Notes under the pieces: model-generated | What the model was told of the DNA's origin: nothing | The model's input: only the letters and a program-made list of their open reading frames with translations | Database searches by the model: none | Source: JACNLN01 sp964626495 | GTDB taxonomy: Bacteria > Fidelibacterota > Marinisomatia > Marinisomatales > CAZVFT01 | Direction: 5' to 3' | NCBI GenBank assembly: GCA_964626495.1 | Contig: CAZVFT010000053.1 | Span: 1 to 17,551 of the forward strand | Length of the DNA: 17,551 nucleotides | Shown here: positions 1-7,343 of the stretch, in pieces | How the letters are laid out: every line of letters starts with the position of its first letter | How positions within the stretch are numbered: position 1 is the first letter of the stretch | Program-made: the position numbers and the translations under genes

Positions 1-10
1 AATTAGCAGG

Positions 11-44
11 CTCGCCCACCGTAGCCTTGGTGTAGGTGGGTGAG
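11..44. repeat. Strong hairpin near the window start
   Basis: CTCGCCCACC at 11-20 pairs with GGTGGGTGAG at 35-44 over ten base pairs (one G-U), around a 14-base loop. The bases after it (GTTTATTCG) are only weakly T-rich, so it may be a terminator of a gene to the left or part of a dispersed palindromic repeat. The right-hand flank to about position 120 could belong to the same element. Confidence 0.5.
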
Positions 45-238
45 TTTATTCGTTAGGGTTCTGGAGGCAAGACCTTTCGTGCAATCAGCCGCCGCGCTGG
101 TGATTCAAACCATTAATACTGTTTTACCTAGGAAAACACACATCCCATAATCAAATCCTCTGGAATCGTAAAAACCTGATTTCAAGCTTAATACAGTAAG
201 ATTAATCTCAACTTAACATTACATTTAATGGGAGATTC

Positions 239-268
239 TTGTTCTTTCACATGATCAGTGGGTATATT
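239..268 (+). promoter_or_regulatory. Possible sigma70-type promoter upstream of the ferredoxin-like gene
   Basis: TTGTTC at 239-244 and TATATT at 263-268 are separated by 18 bases and lie about 80 bases before the start at 349. The match is plausible but such matches are common in AT-rich DNA. Confidence 0.22.
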
Positions 269-348
269 TCAATATAGGATAAGCGATATCAAATACTTTC
301 CTCTCTATTCTGAAGAATAAAATAACGAACAGATTTTAGGCAACACTT

Positions 349-1284
349 ATGAAGCCATCTACACGATCTTTTTTTCGTGAAGCAAAAAGTGTTCCAGACT
401 ATTCCTTTTGGGATTGGCTTCACGGCTATATCTATGGTCGCTGGCCCTACCTTTATATTAGTATCGCTAAAGGTGAACATCCTATGACTCGATTTTTCTT
501 GGCGGGATGGAAGATTATATCGAAAATATTTCAGCCTGTGATAAGAAATAGATCAAAATCTGATCGTGCCACTTCTGCTGACACATACCATGGCAAAGTT
601 ATGCCCTTAAAAGAAGCGAGCAAACTTGTTATGATAAATGAGGATATTAATCTTGGCGATTTAGAACAAATAATCCCCTATACCCAAGCCAGAGATATCG
701 TTTTACGCAATCCCGAACATATTGTGGCTTTAGAGTGTCCGTGTCGAGCTTCGCACTCAGATCCCTGTCTGCCACTTGATGTGTGCCTTGTTGTAGGTGA
801 ACCATTTGCCAGCTTTGTTATTGATCATCATCCTCGCCGTTCCCGATGGATTACACAAAGTGAAGCTGTACAAATCCTACACAAAGAACACGAACGAGGT
901 CATGTTCACCACGCATTTTTTAAGGATGCAATGTTAGGTCGATTTTATGCGATCTGTAACTGCTGTTCCTGTTGTTGTGGTGCAATGCAGGCATGGCAGA
1001 ATGGAACGCCAATGCTTGCTCCTTCCGGTTACGTATGTCGGATAGATTATCCATTGTGTGAAGGGTGTGGTTTATGCGTCGAATCATGTCAATTTGGGGC
1101 TCTTAAATTGCGAAATGGTAAGGTTTACGAAAATGAAGAGCTTTGTATGGGGTGTGGTGTATGTGTCTCCAAGTGTGAACGTGGAGCACATTCACTAATA
1201 CTTGATCCAGCAAAAGGTGAACCTCTTGACATTCATAATTTGATCGCAAGTGTGCAGGAATTAAGAAGTCAGCAGAGTAAATAA
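349..1284 (+). CDS. Cysteine-rich 4Fe-4S ferredoxin-like protein
   Basis: A 311-residue iron-sulfur protein, probably an electron carrier or a subunit of an unknown redox enzyme. The C-terminal part carries two standard 4Fe-4S motifs, CEGCGLCVESC at about 237-247 and CMGCGVCVSKC at about 266-276. Before these there are two further cysteine groups: CPCRASHSDPC at about 130-140 and the very dense CNCCSCCCG at about 203-211, which could hold another cluster or a metal. The N-terminal 60 residues are rich in Trp and Tyr and have no cysteine ligands. No signal peptide or clear membrane helix is visible. The start ATG at 349 has only a weak AGG upstream. It is followed by a small membrane-protein gene and then selD, with gaps above 100 bases, so it may be its own transcription unit. 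I do not recognise a named family; the substrate is unknown. Confidence 0.85.
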   Translation: MKPSTRSFFREAKSVPDYSFWDWLHGYIYGRWPYLYISIAKGEHPMTRFFLAGWKIISKIFQPVIRNRSKSDRATSADTYHGKVMPLKEASKLVMINEDINLGDLEQIIPYTQARDIVLRNPEHIVALECPCRASHSDPCLPLDVCLVVGEPFASFVIDHHPRRSRWITQSEAVQILHKEHERGHVHHAFFKDAMLGRFYAICNCCSCCCGAMQAWQNGTPMLAPSGYVCRIDYPLCEGCGLCVESCQFGALKLRNGKVYENEELCMGCGVCVSKCERGAHSLILDPAKGEPLDIHNLIASVQELRSQQSK

Positions 1285-1430
1285 AGACCTGCTAACCAAT
1301 CGAAAATAGTAAGGTTTATCTCAATCGTTGCCATTTTTGTTTGTCATCACAAAAATAGTAAATTCGATAAAAAATTTTTACTATGAAATCCATACACAAA
1401 GTATACAACAATGATAAAGGGAGAATATCC

Positions 1431-1604
1431 ATGAAAGATGAAACAAAAGAACATCGAACAACTATCGAAACAGCAAGTGTCGTTGGACCTATCTGGTACC
1501 TTGGCTGGTTGTTCACAATTGGATTGGCTAAATTGTCTTTTTGGAAGGCATTACTAGCGCTGATAATCTGGCCATATTACTTAGGTGACACAGTCTCAGT
1601 TTAG
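1431..1604 (+). CDS. Small hydrophobic (membrane) protein, unknown function
   Basis: A 57-residue protein starting MKDETKEHRT. The ATG at 1431 is preferred over an in-frame ATG at 1383 because AAGGGAG lies at 1417-1423 with a seven-base gap, an excellent ribosome binding site, while the upstream ATG has none. About 15 polar residues are followed by two hydrophobic stretches, roughly residues 17-36 and 38-54, separated by a short turn, suggesting a helical hairpin in the membrane. No catalytic motif is visible. It stands between the iron-sulfur protein gene and selD, with about 140 bases before selD. Function unknown. Confidence 0.6.
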   Translation: MKDETKEHRTTIETASVVGPIWYLGWLFTIGLAKLSFWKALLALIIWPYYLGDTVSV

Positions 1605-1746
1605 TGATGGACACTTATTGAATTATACCTAAAGTTTACAATGATAGAACATCGGTTCAGTCATTGTCATTTTTAATGTTGAATAAATTTTATGGTTCAC
1701 ACGAATCAATTTTTTCTGTTCTTACAAAGTTCTAAATTTAGGTGTT

Positions 1747-2796
1747 ATGTCACGGGAAGAAATAAAACGTCTTACGCAATTCAGTCACGGTTCCGGTTGA
1801 GCGTGTAAGCTCAGTCCTAAGGACCTGGCTCAGGTACTGAGTCAGCTGCCGGAACTTGATGACGAGCGGGTATTGGTGGGCTTTCATGGAGCCGACGACG
1901 CTGCTGTGGTACGCCTTGACGGAGATGATGCTATCGTCCAGACGGTAGACTTTTTCACCCCTATTGTGGATGATCCATACGATTTCGGTCAAATTGCTGC
2001 TGCTAACACCCTGTCTGATCTTTATGCCATGGGAGCTTCTCCCATGTTCGCTCTCAATATCGTCGCATTTCCTTCGGGAATCCTGCCATTTGAGGTACTT
2101 GAAAAAATCCTTCGGGGAGGCTCAGATAAAGCGAGAGAAGCTGGGATCTCTATTGTGGGTGGACACAGCATTGATGATAAGGAGCCAAAATACGGACTGG
2201 TTGCTACCGGTCGGGTCAATATAAAAAAGATGATCAGAAATTCCACCGCTCAACCGGGAGATCTACTTGTCCTTACAAAACCTTTAGGAACGGGTGTTAT
2301 TGCCACTGCCATCAAGGCGGGAGTAGCAGAAGTTAATGTCATCAAGCAGGCAACAGATTCTATGACATCTCTAAACAACGTTGCCTCCGACCTGATGATC
2401 AAGCTGGGTGCCCACGCTGCTACCGATGTTTCAGGATTCGGTCTGCTAATTCACCTTCTGGAAATGTGCCAAGCAAGTCAAGTCTCTGCTGACATTAACT
2501 TTGATACCCTGCCGATTCTATTGGGAGCCACAGAGATTGTAGAACGAGGAATCGTACCGGGGGGTACCAAACGGAATCTCCAGTTCGCCTCTCCCCACAC
2601 TTTTTTTCATAAAAATTTAACTCACAATCAACAGCTTCTAACAGCCGATGCCCAGACATCCGGCGGTCTGCTTATTGCCCTTCCTCCGGACGGAGCAAAA
2701 ACTTTCGTTAAGGAGTTTAACAAACATGCCTTCTTTCCTTCGGTAATCATTGGTCAAATCACCGAACAACGTAAACGTTTTATCTATATTGGATAA
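1747..2796 (+). CDS. selD: Selenide, water dikinase (selenophosphate synthetase), predicted selenoprotein with Sec18
   Basis: SelD makes selenophosphate from selenide and ATP, the selenium donor for selenocysteine tRNA and selenouridine. Read from ATG 1747 through an in-frame TGA at 1798-1800, the protein is 349 residues, the usual family length (E. coli SelD is 347). The N-terminus reads MSREEIKRLTQFSHGSG-U-ACKLSP, which matches the E. coli active-site loop SHGAGCGCKISP. The UGA falls on the catalytic Cys17 position, and Lys21 matches E. coli Lys20. Further family motifs are HGADDAAV, DFFTPIVDDPYDFG, VGGHSIDDKEP, TDVSGFGLL, VPGGTKRN and TSGGLL. A gene model without recoding would begin at an internal start such as GTG 1873 and lose the catalytic loop. 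A candidate bSECIS hairpin follows the UGA. The ribosome binding site is weak (AGGTG close to the ATG). It leads a group with a methyltransferase, a Nudix protein, a permease and a thioredoxin-like protein. Confidence 0.93.
1798..1845 (+). promoter_or_regulatory. Sec UGA codon and candidate bacterial SECIS element in selD
   Basis: The UGA is at 1798-1800. Downstream, CTGGCTCAG (1825-1833) pairs with CTGAGTCAG (1837-1845) in nine consecutive pairs (one G-U) around the loop GTA. The loop begins with G at 1834, 33 bases after the UGA, within the distance range described for bacterial SECIS elements. The apical AGGTACT resembles the AGGUCU loop of E. coli fdhF. A second, shorter hairpin GTCC-TAA-GGAC (1814-1824) lies between and could compete or stack. 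Confidence 0.75.
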
Positions 2797-2852
2797 CATC
2801 CATCATTTAAATCGCTAAAGAATAAATTCCATAAAAGCAACCCCAATAAAAT

Positions 2853-3719
2853 ATGACTGAAACCCTTTACAATAAATTGGAAAGTACCTATGGTCTGGTG
2901 AGCTTGCACCGGGAGATTGGGAAACTAATCCAGCGTTATTCGACGAACAAACAAAATATTTATCAATTGGCTCTGGAGAAAATACATTTCAATCAAGCCC
3001 TAAGTGTTCTCGATCTCGGTTGTGGATATGGTCGTTTCACCTCTTATCTGAAAGGTGTCATTCCTCCCACTTCAACTTGCACCGGGATTGACTGCCTTGA
3101 GAAAAATCGTAACCCATTTCAGGAAATTACCGGATTCCTTCAATTTAAAGGAAATTTTATCTGTAAGTCAGCGGAAACCATAGCTGAATTCTCAGACAGA
3201 ACCTTCGATCTGATCCTTTCCGGCTATTCCCTCTATTATTTCACTGATGTGTTGCCCCATATTGCTCGTGTGATGACACAGGATGGATGGTTTATTGCCA
3301 TCACTCATTCTCAACATTCATTAACAGAATTTGTCAAAGAATTGCATGCAGCCCTAAATCTGAGCTATGAACTAACCGCAGATCATCCAGCATTAGACAA
3401 TACTCCCCTTACATTTAGCAGTGAGAATGGAGAGGGGTTGCTTCAAGAATATTTTATGGAAGTTGAAAGGATTGACTATTACAATCGTCTCCGATTCCCT
3501 GCTGAAGCCATCGAAAATGCTTTGAGAGTGTTAGATTTTAAACGGCTAACCATATTAAAAAATTCATTTTATAAAAATCTCATAGCTGAGGATGAATTAA
3601 AACTACAGTTATCAAAACGGGTCAAAAACAGAATGATGGATGACGGACATTATTCCTTAAATAAAGATGATGCCATTTTCCGTTGCCGGAAGCCCAAATC
3701 TGTGAGAGAAACCTCGTGA
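2853..3719 (+). CDS. Class I SAM-dependent methyltransferase
   Basis: A 288-residue protein with the Rossmann-fold methyltransferase layout. Motif I is VLDLGCGYGRF at about residues 52-62, followed by an acidic residue at the second strand (TGIDCLEKN) and a post-motif region FDLILSGYSLYYF and VMTQDGWFIAITHSQHS, as in Methyltransf_11/25-type enzymes. The C-terminal 100 residues are less conserved and probably form the substrate cap. The substrate cannot be read from the sequence. Its place between selD and a Nudix gene, and two genes before an ArsP-type permease, leaves open methylation of a metalloid or selenium compound, but this is only inference. The stop codon overlaps the proposed GTG start of the next gene (GTGA), which suggests translational coupling. 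The start ATG 2853 has no strong ribosome binding site. Confidence 0.85.
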   Translation: MTETLYNKLESTYGLVSLHREIGKLIQRYSTNKQNIYQLALEKIHFNQALSVLDLGCGYGRFTSYLKGVIPPTSTCTGIDCLEKNRNPFQEITGFLQFKGNFICKSAETIAEFSDRTFDLILSGYSLYYFTDVLPHIARVMTQDGWFIAITHSQHSLTEFVKELHAALNLSYELTADHPALDNTPLTFSSENGEGLLQEYFMEVERIDYYNRLRFPAEAIENALRVLDFKRLTILKNSFYKNLIAEDELKLQLSKRVKNRMMDDGHYSLNKDDAIFRCRKPKSVRETS

Positions 3720-4723
3720 AAAAAAGTCGACAATACTGCCCTAAATGCTCTGGGAAAATTGAACCTTTTCAGATAGAAGGTCGTCTTCGTGATCGCTGCT
3801 CTCAGTGTGATACAATTTTTTATGATAATCCGTTACCTGTAGTTTCAGCGGTCGTTGTAAATCAAAAACGGGAAGTCCTTCTTGTCCTGCGTAAAAATGA
3901 GCCCAGAGAAGGTATGTGGGGGCTTCCTTCTGGGTTTGCTGAAGTCCACGAAACTATTGAGGAAGCTGCCCTTAGAGAGCTTGAAGAGGAAACCGGCATC
4001 ACCGGGAAAGTCGTGCGGCTATTGGACACAAAATCCCACTATAACGATTTTTATGGGGATCTTATTTGGGTAAGTTTTGAGGTAAAATTGATGGCTGGAG
4101 AAATTGCACCCGGGGATGATGCTAAAGATGTCCAATTCTTCCCTATATTCGACTTGCCCGAGCTGGCTTTTTCCACCAATTACCGGGCTATCCACCGCTT
4201 TCTCAACCGCTATCGCGATCTGTGGTCTATGCAGGATTCCTTCAAACGTCTGGAAGGAGGAAGCCGACAGCCCAAAGGGAAAATGCCTTCGGATTCATTA
4301 TTTGAAATCATCAACCGAGATTCTCAAATTATTACAGAAAACTGGGTGGCGGATGTTATATCCAACGATACCACAATACATTATTCCAATCAACCCAGGG
4401 AAGAGGTATATGAAAAAGCCCATATTGTCATTTCCCAGTTTGGACAGTGGATAATTCACCCAGGAGAAAAGATGGAAGATATCTGGATCTATTTCCAAAC
4501 GATTGGCGCAGAAAGAAGAGAAGAAGGATATAAACTATCAGAAGCAATCAGCGCTCTGAGTCTGATACGAAAACATATTTTTGCCCATGTTTTTTCTCAA
4601 GGGGGTGTTTGGGAGAAACCTATTGAAATGTATCGTTCTATGGAGTTTGCCTCTCGTGTAAATCTCTTTTTTGATAAGGCAACCTATCACATCACTCACG
4701 GATATGAGGGTGACAATCAGTGA
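3716..4723 (+). CDS. Nudix hydrolase with N-terminal zinc ribbon and C-terminal RsbRD-N-like helical domain
   Basis: Probably hydrolyses a nucleoside diphosphate linked to another group (Nudix). From the GTG at 3716 it is 335 residues. A zinc ribbon (Cys8, Cys11, Cys28, Cys31) is followed by the Nudix fold with a complete Nudix box at about 73-95: G-x5-E-x7-REL-x-EE-x-GI. The zinc ribbon plus Nudix arrangement is like that of NADH pyrophosphatase-type proteins. After about residue 190 there is an extra helical domain of about 140 residues with a pattern (NWVADVIS, ERREEGYKLSEAI, SLIRKHIFAHV) resembling the N-terminal domain of RsbR-type stressosome proteins. That assignment is from pattern only. 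GTG 3716 is chosen because it gives a four-base overlap (GTGA) with the upstream stop; an in-frame ATG at 3683 would overlap the methyltransferase by 37 bases. Confidence 0.85.
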   Translation: MKKSRQYCPKCSGKIEPFQIEGRLRDRCSQCDTIFYDNPLPVVSAVVVNQKREVLLVLRKNEPREGMWGLPSGFAEVHETIEEAALRELEEETGITGKVVRLLDTKSHYNDFYGDLIWVSFEVKLMAGEIAPGDDAKDVQFFPIFDLPELAFSTNYRAIHRFLNRYRDLWSMQDSFKRLEGGSRQPKGKMPSDSLFEIINRDSQIITENWVADVISNDTTIHYSNQPREEVYEKAHIVISQFGQWIIHPGEKMEDIWIYFQTIGAERREEGYKLSEAISALSLIRKHIFAHVFSQGGVWEKPIEMYRSMEFASRVNLFFDKATYHITHGYEGDNQ

Positions 4724-4748
4724 ATAAGTCACAACAAAGTCTATCATA

Positions 4749-5801
4749 ATGACGCTGTTAAAAGAATTATTACAGGCTGGGCTGCTGTCGCTCCAAGAAT
4801 ATGTAGCCATCCACGTTCTGACCTGTCTTGTTCCAGCATTTCTTCTGGCGGGAGCTATGGTGACGTTGATAAACCGGGAAGCCATCATTGACCATCTGGG
4901 GGAACAGGCAAATAAATTAAAATCCTTCTCCCTGGCTGCTGTCAGTGGTATCATCCTAGCTGCCTGTTCCTGTACAGCAATTCCGGTAGCCAGCGGTTTA
5001 TACTATGGCGGTGCCAGTGCGGGGGTTGCTTTCATTCTTCTCTGGACGATTCCCGCTGTAAATATTCTTGCCCTCATTTATACGGGTGAAATTCTTGGAG
5101 CAGAGATGCTCTTTTCCCGGTTGGCTGCAGTATTTGTTATGGCTTTCGTAGTTGGTGGTATCATTCATCTGTTTTTCAAAAGGGAAAAAGAACACATACA
5201 CCCAACCACAGAACAATCATCAAATAAATCACTCATTGGGAAAAAGGAGCTGGTTATTATCGTTTTAATCCTGCTCTCTCTTCTGATGCCAAATTACCTC
5301 GTTCATGGAGGTCCATACTGGAAGCAAATCCTTGTGTGGGGATTTGTTACTCTTCTTACGATTCTGTACGCAGTAAAAAATTTGTCGCGGGAAAAAATCG
5401 GGGACTGTTTGAGGGAGACATGGTGGTTTGTCCGGATGATTGTTCCTCTTCTGCTCGCAGGTGTTTTTCTGGTTGGAGTCATTGGTCATCTTATATCTGA
5501 AGATTGGATTAAAAGCTGGTTGGGTGGTGAAGGTCTGACTCAATCATTTCTGGCAACTTTTCTTGGGGCAATCACATATTTCGCCACCCTGACAGAAGCC
5601 CCTTTTGTAGATACGTTCCTTAAGCTTGGTATGGGCAAAGGCCCAGCTCTGGCATTACTGTTGACGGGCCCGGGTCTCAGTTTACCTAACTGGCTTGTTA
5701 TTGCTCGTGTGTTTGGCATAAAAAAATCTTTCGTATATATTATCACAATTATCATTCTCGGAACCATTACAGGCTGGTTTTTTGGAACCTTTATTTTTTA
5801 G
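4749..5801 (+). CDS. Permease of the ArsP/UPF0718 (DUF318) family
   Basis: A 350-residue membrane protein with about eight to ten hydrophobic segments in two halves separated by a charged region at about residues 140-165 (FFKREKEHIHP). The family signature is visible in the first half as CSCTAIPVASGLYYGGAS followed by LLWTIPAVNILAL, and in the second half as TLTEAPFVD and LLTGPGLSLPNW. ArsP members export organoarsenicals such as methylarsenite, but many UPF0718 members have unknown cargo. It ends 13 bases before a thioredoxin-like gene, a pairing found in many genomes. Its position behind selD and a methyltransferase raises the possibility of transport of a selenium or methylated metalloid compound, which is inference. 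The ATG at 4749 lies 25 bases after the Nudix gene. Confidence 0.85.
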   Translation: MTLLKELLQAGLLSLQEYVAIHVLTCLVPAFLLAGAMVTLINREAIIDHLGEQANKLKSFSLAAVSGIILAACSCTAIPVASGLYYGGASAGVAFILLWTIPAVNILALIYTGEILGAEMLFSRLAAVFVMAFVVGGIIHLFFKREKEHIHPTTEQSSNKSLIGKKELVIIVLILLSLLMPNYLVHGGPYWKQILVWGFVTLLTILYAVKNLSREKIGDCLRETWWFVRMIVPLLLAGVFLVGVIGHLISEDWIKSWLGGEGLTQSFLATFLGAITYFATLTEAPFVDTFLKLGMGKGPALALLLTGPGLSLPNWLVIARVFGIKKSFVYIITIIILGTITGWFFGTFIF

Positions 5802-5814
5802 GAGGAAATAACGC

Positions 5815-6060
5815 GTGAAAATACAAATTGCCGGTCCTGGATGTCCCAGATGCGAATCGACTACAAAAAACGTATTCAATGCCTGTGCCGAACTCGACAT
5901 CGCTGCCGACATCTCCCATGTCTATGATATCCGTGAATATCCAAAAATGGGTGTGAGAATTACTCCTGCTGTTCTCATCAATGGGGAAATTGTGGTTTCT
6001 GGGAAAGTCCCAACTGTAAAAGAATTAAAAAAGATCATTCTATCCATATCCCAATCTTAA
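5815..6060 (+). CDS. Thioredoxin/glutaredoxin-like small redox protein (TM0996/MTH895 type)
   Basis: An 81-residue protein with the active-site CPRC at about residues 10-13 in MKIQIAGPGCPRCEST, followed by the usual small thioredoxin fold with a cis-proline segment (VRITPAVLING). This is the short redox-active disulfide protein commonly encoded next to UPF0718/ArsP permeases, where it probably reduces cargo or a cysteine pair of the permease. The GTG start at 5815 is supported by GGAGGA at 5802-5807, seven bases before it, and by the N-terminus matching the family. It ends the selD gene group; a gap of nearly 700 bases follows. Confidence 0.88.
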   Translation: MKIQIAGPGCPRCESTTKNVFNACAELDIAADISHVYDIREYPKMGVRITPAVLINGEIVVSGKVPTVKELKKIILSISQS

Positions 6061-6755
6061 CCAGATATTTCCATTGAAATAATATAGCTTGATTAATTCA
6101 CCAGCTTTGTAATTTTGTAAACGGGGCATATTAATGTTTGGGTCTCTATTAACGAAAAAACGTAATTATTTAATACGTAAACGCTGTCGATTAAATATTT
6201 ACGTTGCCTCGGCATGGGTCTCCCCGTGGGACGTGTACGACCAGGGTCCTAGCCGTTCCGGCAACGGCTCAGCCCGTTGGGCGTTACACCCAGAGGGAGA
6301 GGCCCTACGGCGAGCCTTACATAATTACATAGTGTTATGCCTGCCCGGTAAAATGTGGAATGGAGTGGAACTATTTCTACAGGGATTTCTCTATACACTT
6401 TAATTTTAATACTTAGGAAAGTTAGTGTTTCCCATAGTGAATAATGTAGGATAGGTACCAAACCTAATTAAAAAATCAGTTTGAATGTTTTGTATCTATA
6501 GCAGGATGTTCGTAATTTAAAGCTGGGAAAATGGTGATTGACATTTTTATTGTCCCTGTAACAAAGGACATCAAAATCTGGAAGTAAGGAAAGTAATTTT
6601 GTGAAATTCCTTTTTAATTATTTTTCAACCTACCTGTTTTAATCCTGCTGAAAGGTTTACCCCCTCATATCATTTTATTATGGAATCGTGTTAAAAAAGA
6701 TGAATAAATTCTATACAGGAAATCCGTTGATAACTTTTTCTTATGAGGAGTGATT
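6061..6755. other. Long intergenic region with an embedded GC-rich segment
   Basis: No gene is supported across these 695 bases. The flanks are AT-rich and the middle (about 6205-6320) is GC-rich and foldable, listed separately. An open frame over 6134-6403 gives no recognisable domain and its start lacks a ribosome binding site, so I do not call it. TTGACA at 6538-6543 has no good -10 partner at normal spacing. The promoter for the 6756 gene group should lie in the right-hand part of this gap. Confidence 0.6.
6206..6316. ncRNA. Possible structured RNA or palindromic element
   Basis: Nested pairings can be drawn. CTCG (6208-6211) pairs with CGAG (6311-6314); GGG (6216-6218) with CCC (6303-6305); TCTCCC (6219-6224) with GGGAGA (6295-6300); GTGTA (6233-6237) with TACAC (6285-6289). 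Inside these sit two hairpins, AGCCGTT (6251-6257) with AACGGCT (6263-6269) and GCCC (6272-6275) with GGGC (6279-6282). The result is a closed multi-branch structure of about 110 bases in an AT-rich gap. It does not show the signatures I know for tRNA, tmRNA, RNase P, SRP RNA or common riboswitches. The strand is undecided because the pairings work on both. It could equally be a DNA-level repeat. Confidence 0.4.
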
Positions 6756-7025
6756 ATGAAAGTGAATTGTTGGACATTTATAAAATGTGGAAGGGAATAT
6801 GGAGGTGGAAATGTGAAAAGTATGGGGCGCTGTCCTGCCGCCACCTACACCGCATTTAACCAGACAAATGGTGGATTCAACGGGGGGCGCTACTGCTGGC
6901 AAATTGTTGGAACATTCCACGAAGCTAACATACAATGCCCCATTGCCACAAAAATAAAAGATTGTACTGTCTGTAAATTTTACCAGTTGGTAAAAAATGA
7001 AGAGAAGGAACATTTTATTGAATAA
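6756..7025 (+). CDS. Two-CW domain-containing protein
   Basis: An 89-residue cysteine-rich protein with two Cys-Trp units: NCWTFIKCGRE at the N-terminus and RYCWQIVGT in the middle, followed by C-x(n)-CTVCKFY near the C-terminus. This is the pattern of the small two-CW proteins found widely in anaerobic bacteria, whose function is not established; the spaced cysteines suggest a metal or iron-sulfur site. ATG 6756 is chosen over an in-frame GTG at 6750 because AGGAG at 6746-6750 is spaced correctly for the ATG. The gene ends 12 bases before korD, so it is probably the first gene of the oxidoreductase operon. Confidence 0.75.
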   Translation: MKVNCWTFIKCGREYGGGNVKSMGRCPAATYTAFNQTNGGFNGGRYCWQIVGTFHEANIQCPIATKIKDCTVCKFYQLVKNEEKEHFIE

Positions 7026-7037
7026 AAGAGGGATGTT

Positions 7038-7343
7038 ATGACGTACTGGCGAGTACCTTTAGATATTAAAAAAGTGAAGATTCCACATGGGGAAATCCAT
7101 ATCAACATTGAGCAATGCAAGGGGTGCGGGTTTTGTGTGGAATATTGTCCAAAGGACGTTTTGGAAATGTCCACTGAGTTCAATCGGAAAGGTTATCATT
7201 ATCCTGTTGTGCTGAAAGAGGGAGTCTGTGTGAACTGTAATCTCTGTGAAGTTATCTGCCCTGACTTTGCCATATTCTGCCTTGAGATTGAGCCAAGAAG
7301 TCCGGAACCAGAAGAAGTATTAGAGAGGAAGGAAGAATCATGA
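7038..7343 (+). CDS. korD: 2-oxoacid:ferredoxin oxidoreductase, delta (ferredoxin) subunit
   Basis: The 101-residue ferredoxin-type subunit that passes electrons from the thiamine-bound intermediate to soluble ferredoxin. Two 4Fe-4S motifs are complete: Cys27, 30, 33, 37 (CKGCGFCVEYCP) and Cys64, 67, 70, 74 (CVNCNLCEVICP). The N-terminal part before the first motif is about 26 residues. The C-terminus is acidic (EPEEVLERKEES). Its stop overlaps the next start (ATGA at 7340-7343), which implies translational coupling with the alpha subunit. An AGAGGG sequence precedes the ATG. It heads the delta-alpha-beta-gamma order. Confidence 0.92.
   Translation: MTYWRVPLDIKKVKIPHGEIHINIEQCKGCGFCVEYCPKDVLEMSTEFNRKGYHYPVVLKEGVCVNCNLCEVICPDFAIFCLEIEPRSPEPEEVLERKEES

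Larger units (their letters stand above)
1..348. other. Non-coding leader region before the first gene
   Basis: No convincing gene is seen here in either direction. The first 120 bases hold a strong hairpin (listed separately) and a moderately GC-rich stretch that translates only in interrupted fragments. The rest is AT-rich. The region resembles the decayed or non-coding tail of a repeated element followed by an ordinary promoter region for the gene at 349. That resemblance is a general impression and cannot be confirmed without a search. Confidence 0.5.

Noticed and set aside
1383..1430. Upstream ATG for the small membrane protein
   Set aside because: It has no ribosome binding site, whereas the ATG at 1431 has AAGGGAG at a proper distance.
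6190..6330. Selenocysteine tRNA (selC), 6S RNA, SRP RNA or common riboswitch in the structured segment
   Set aside because: No UCA anticodon stem-loop with a long acceptor arm, no SRP-type GGAA core, and none of the riboswitch consensus motifs I could check by eye.
6134..6403. 89-codon open frame over the GC-rich intergenic segment
   Set aside because: No recognisable domain and no ribosome binding site; the frame stays open mainly because of the local GC-rich composition.
6538..6566. TTGACA as a promoter -35 element
   Set aside because: The expected -10 position has ACAAAG, a poor match, and no better element is found at usual spacing.
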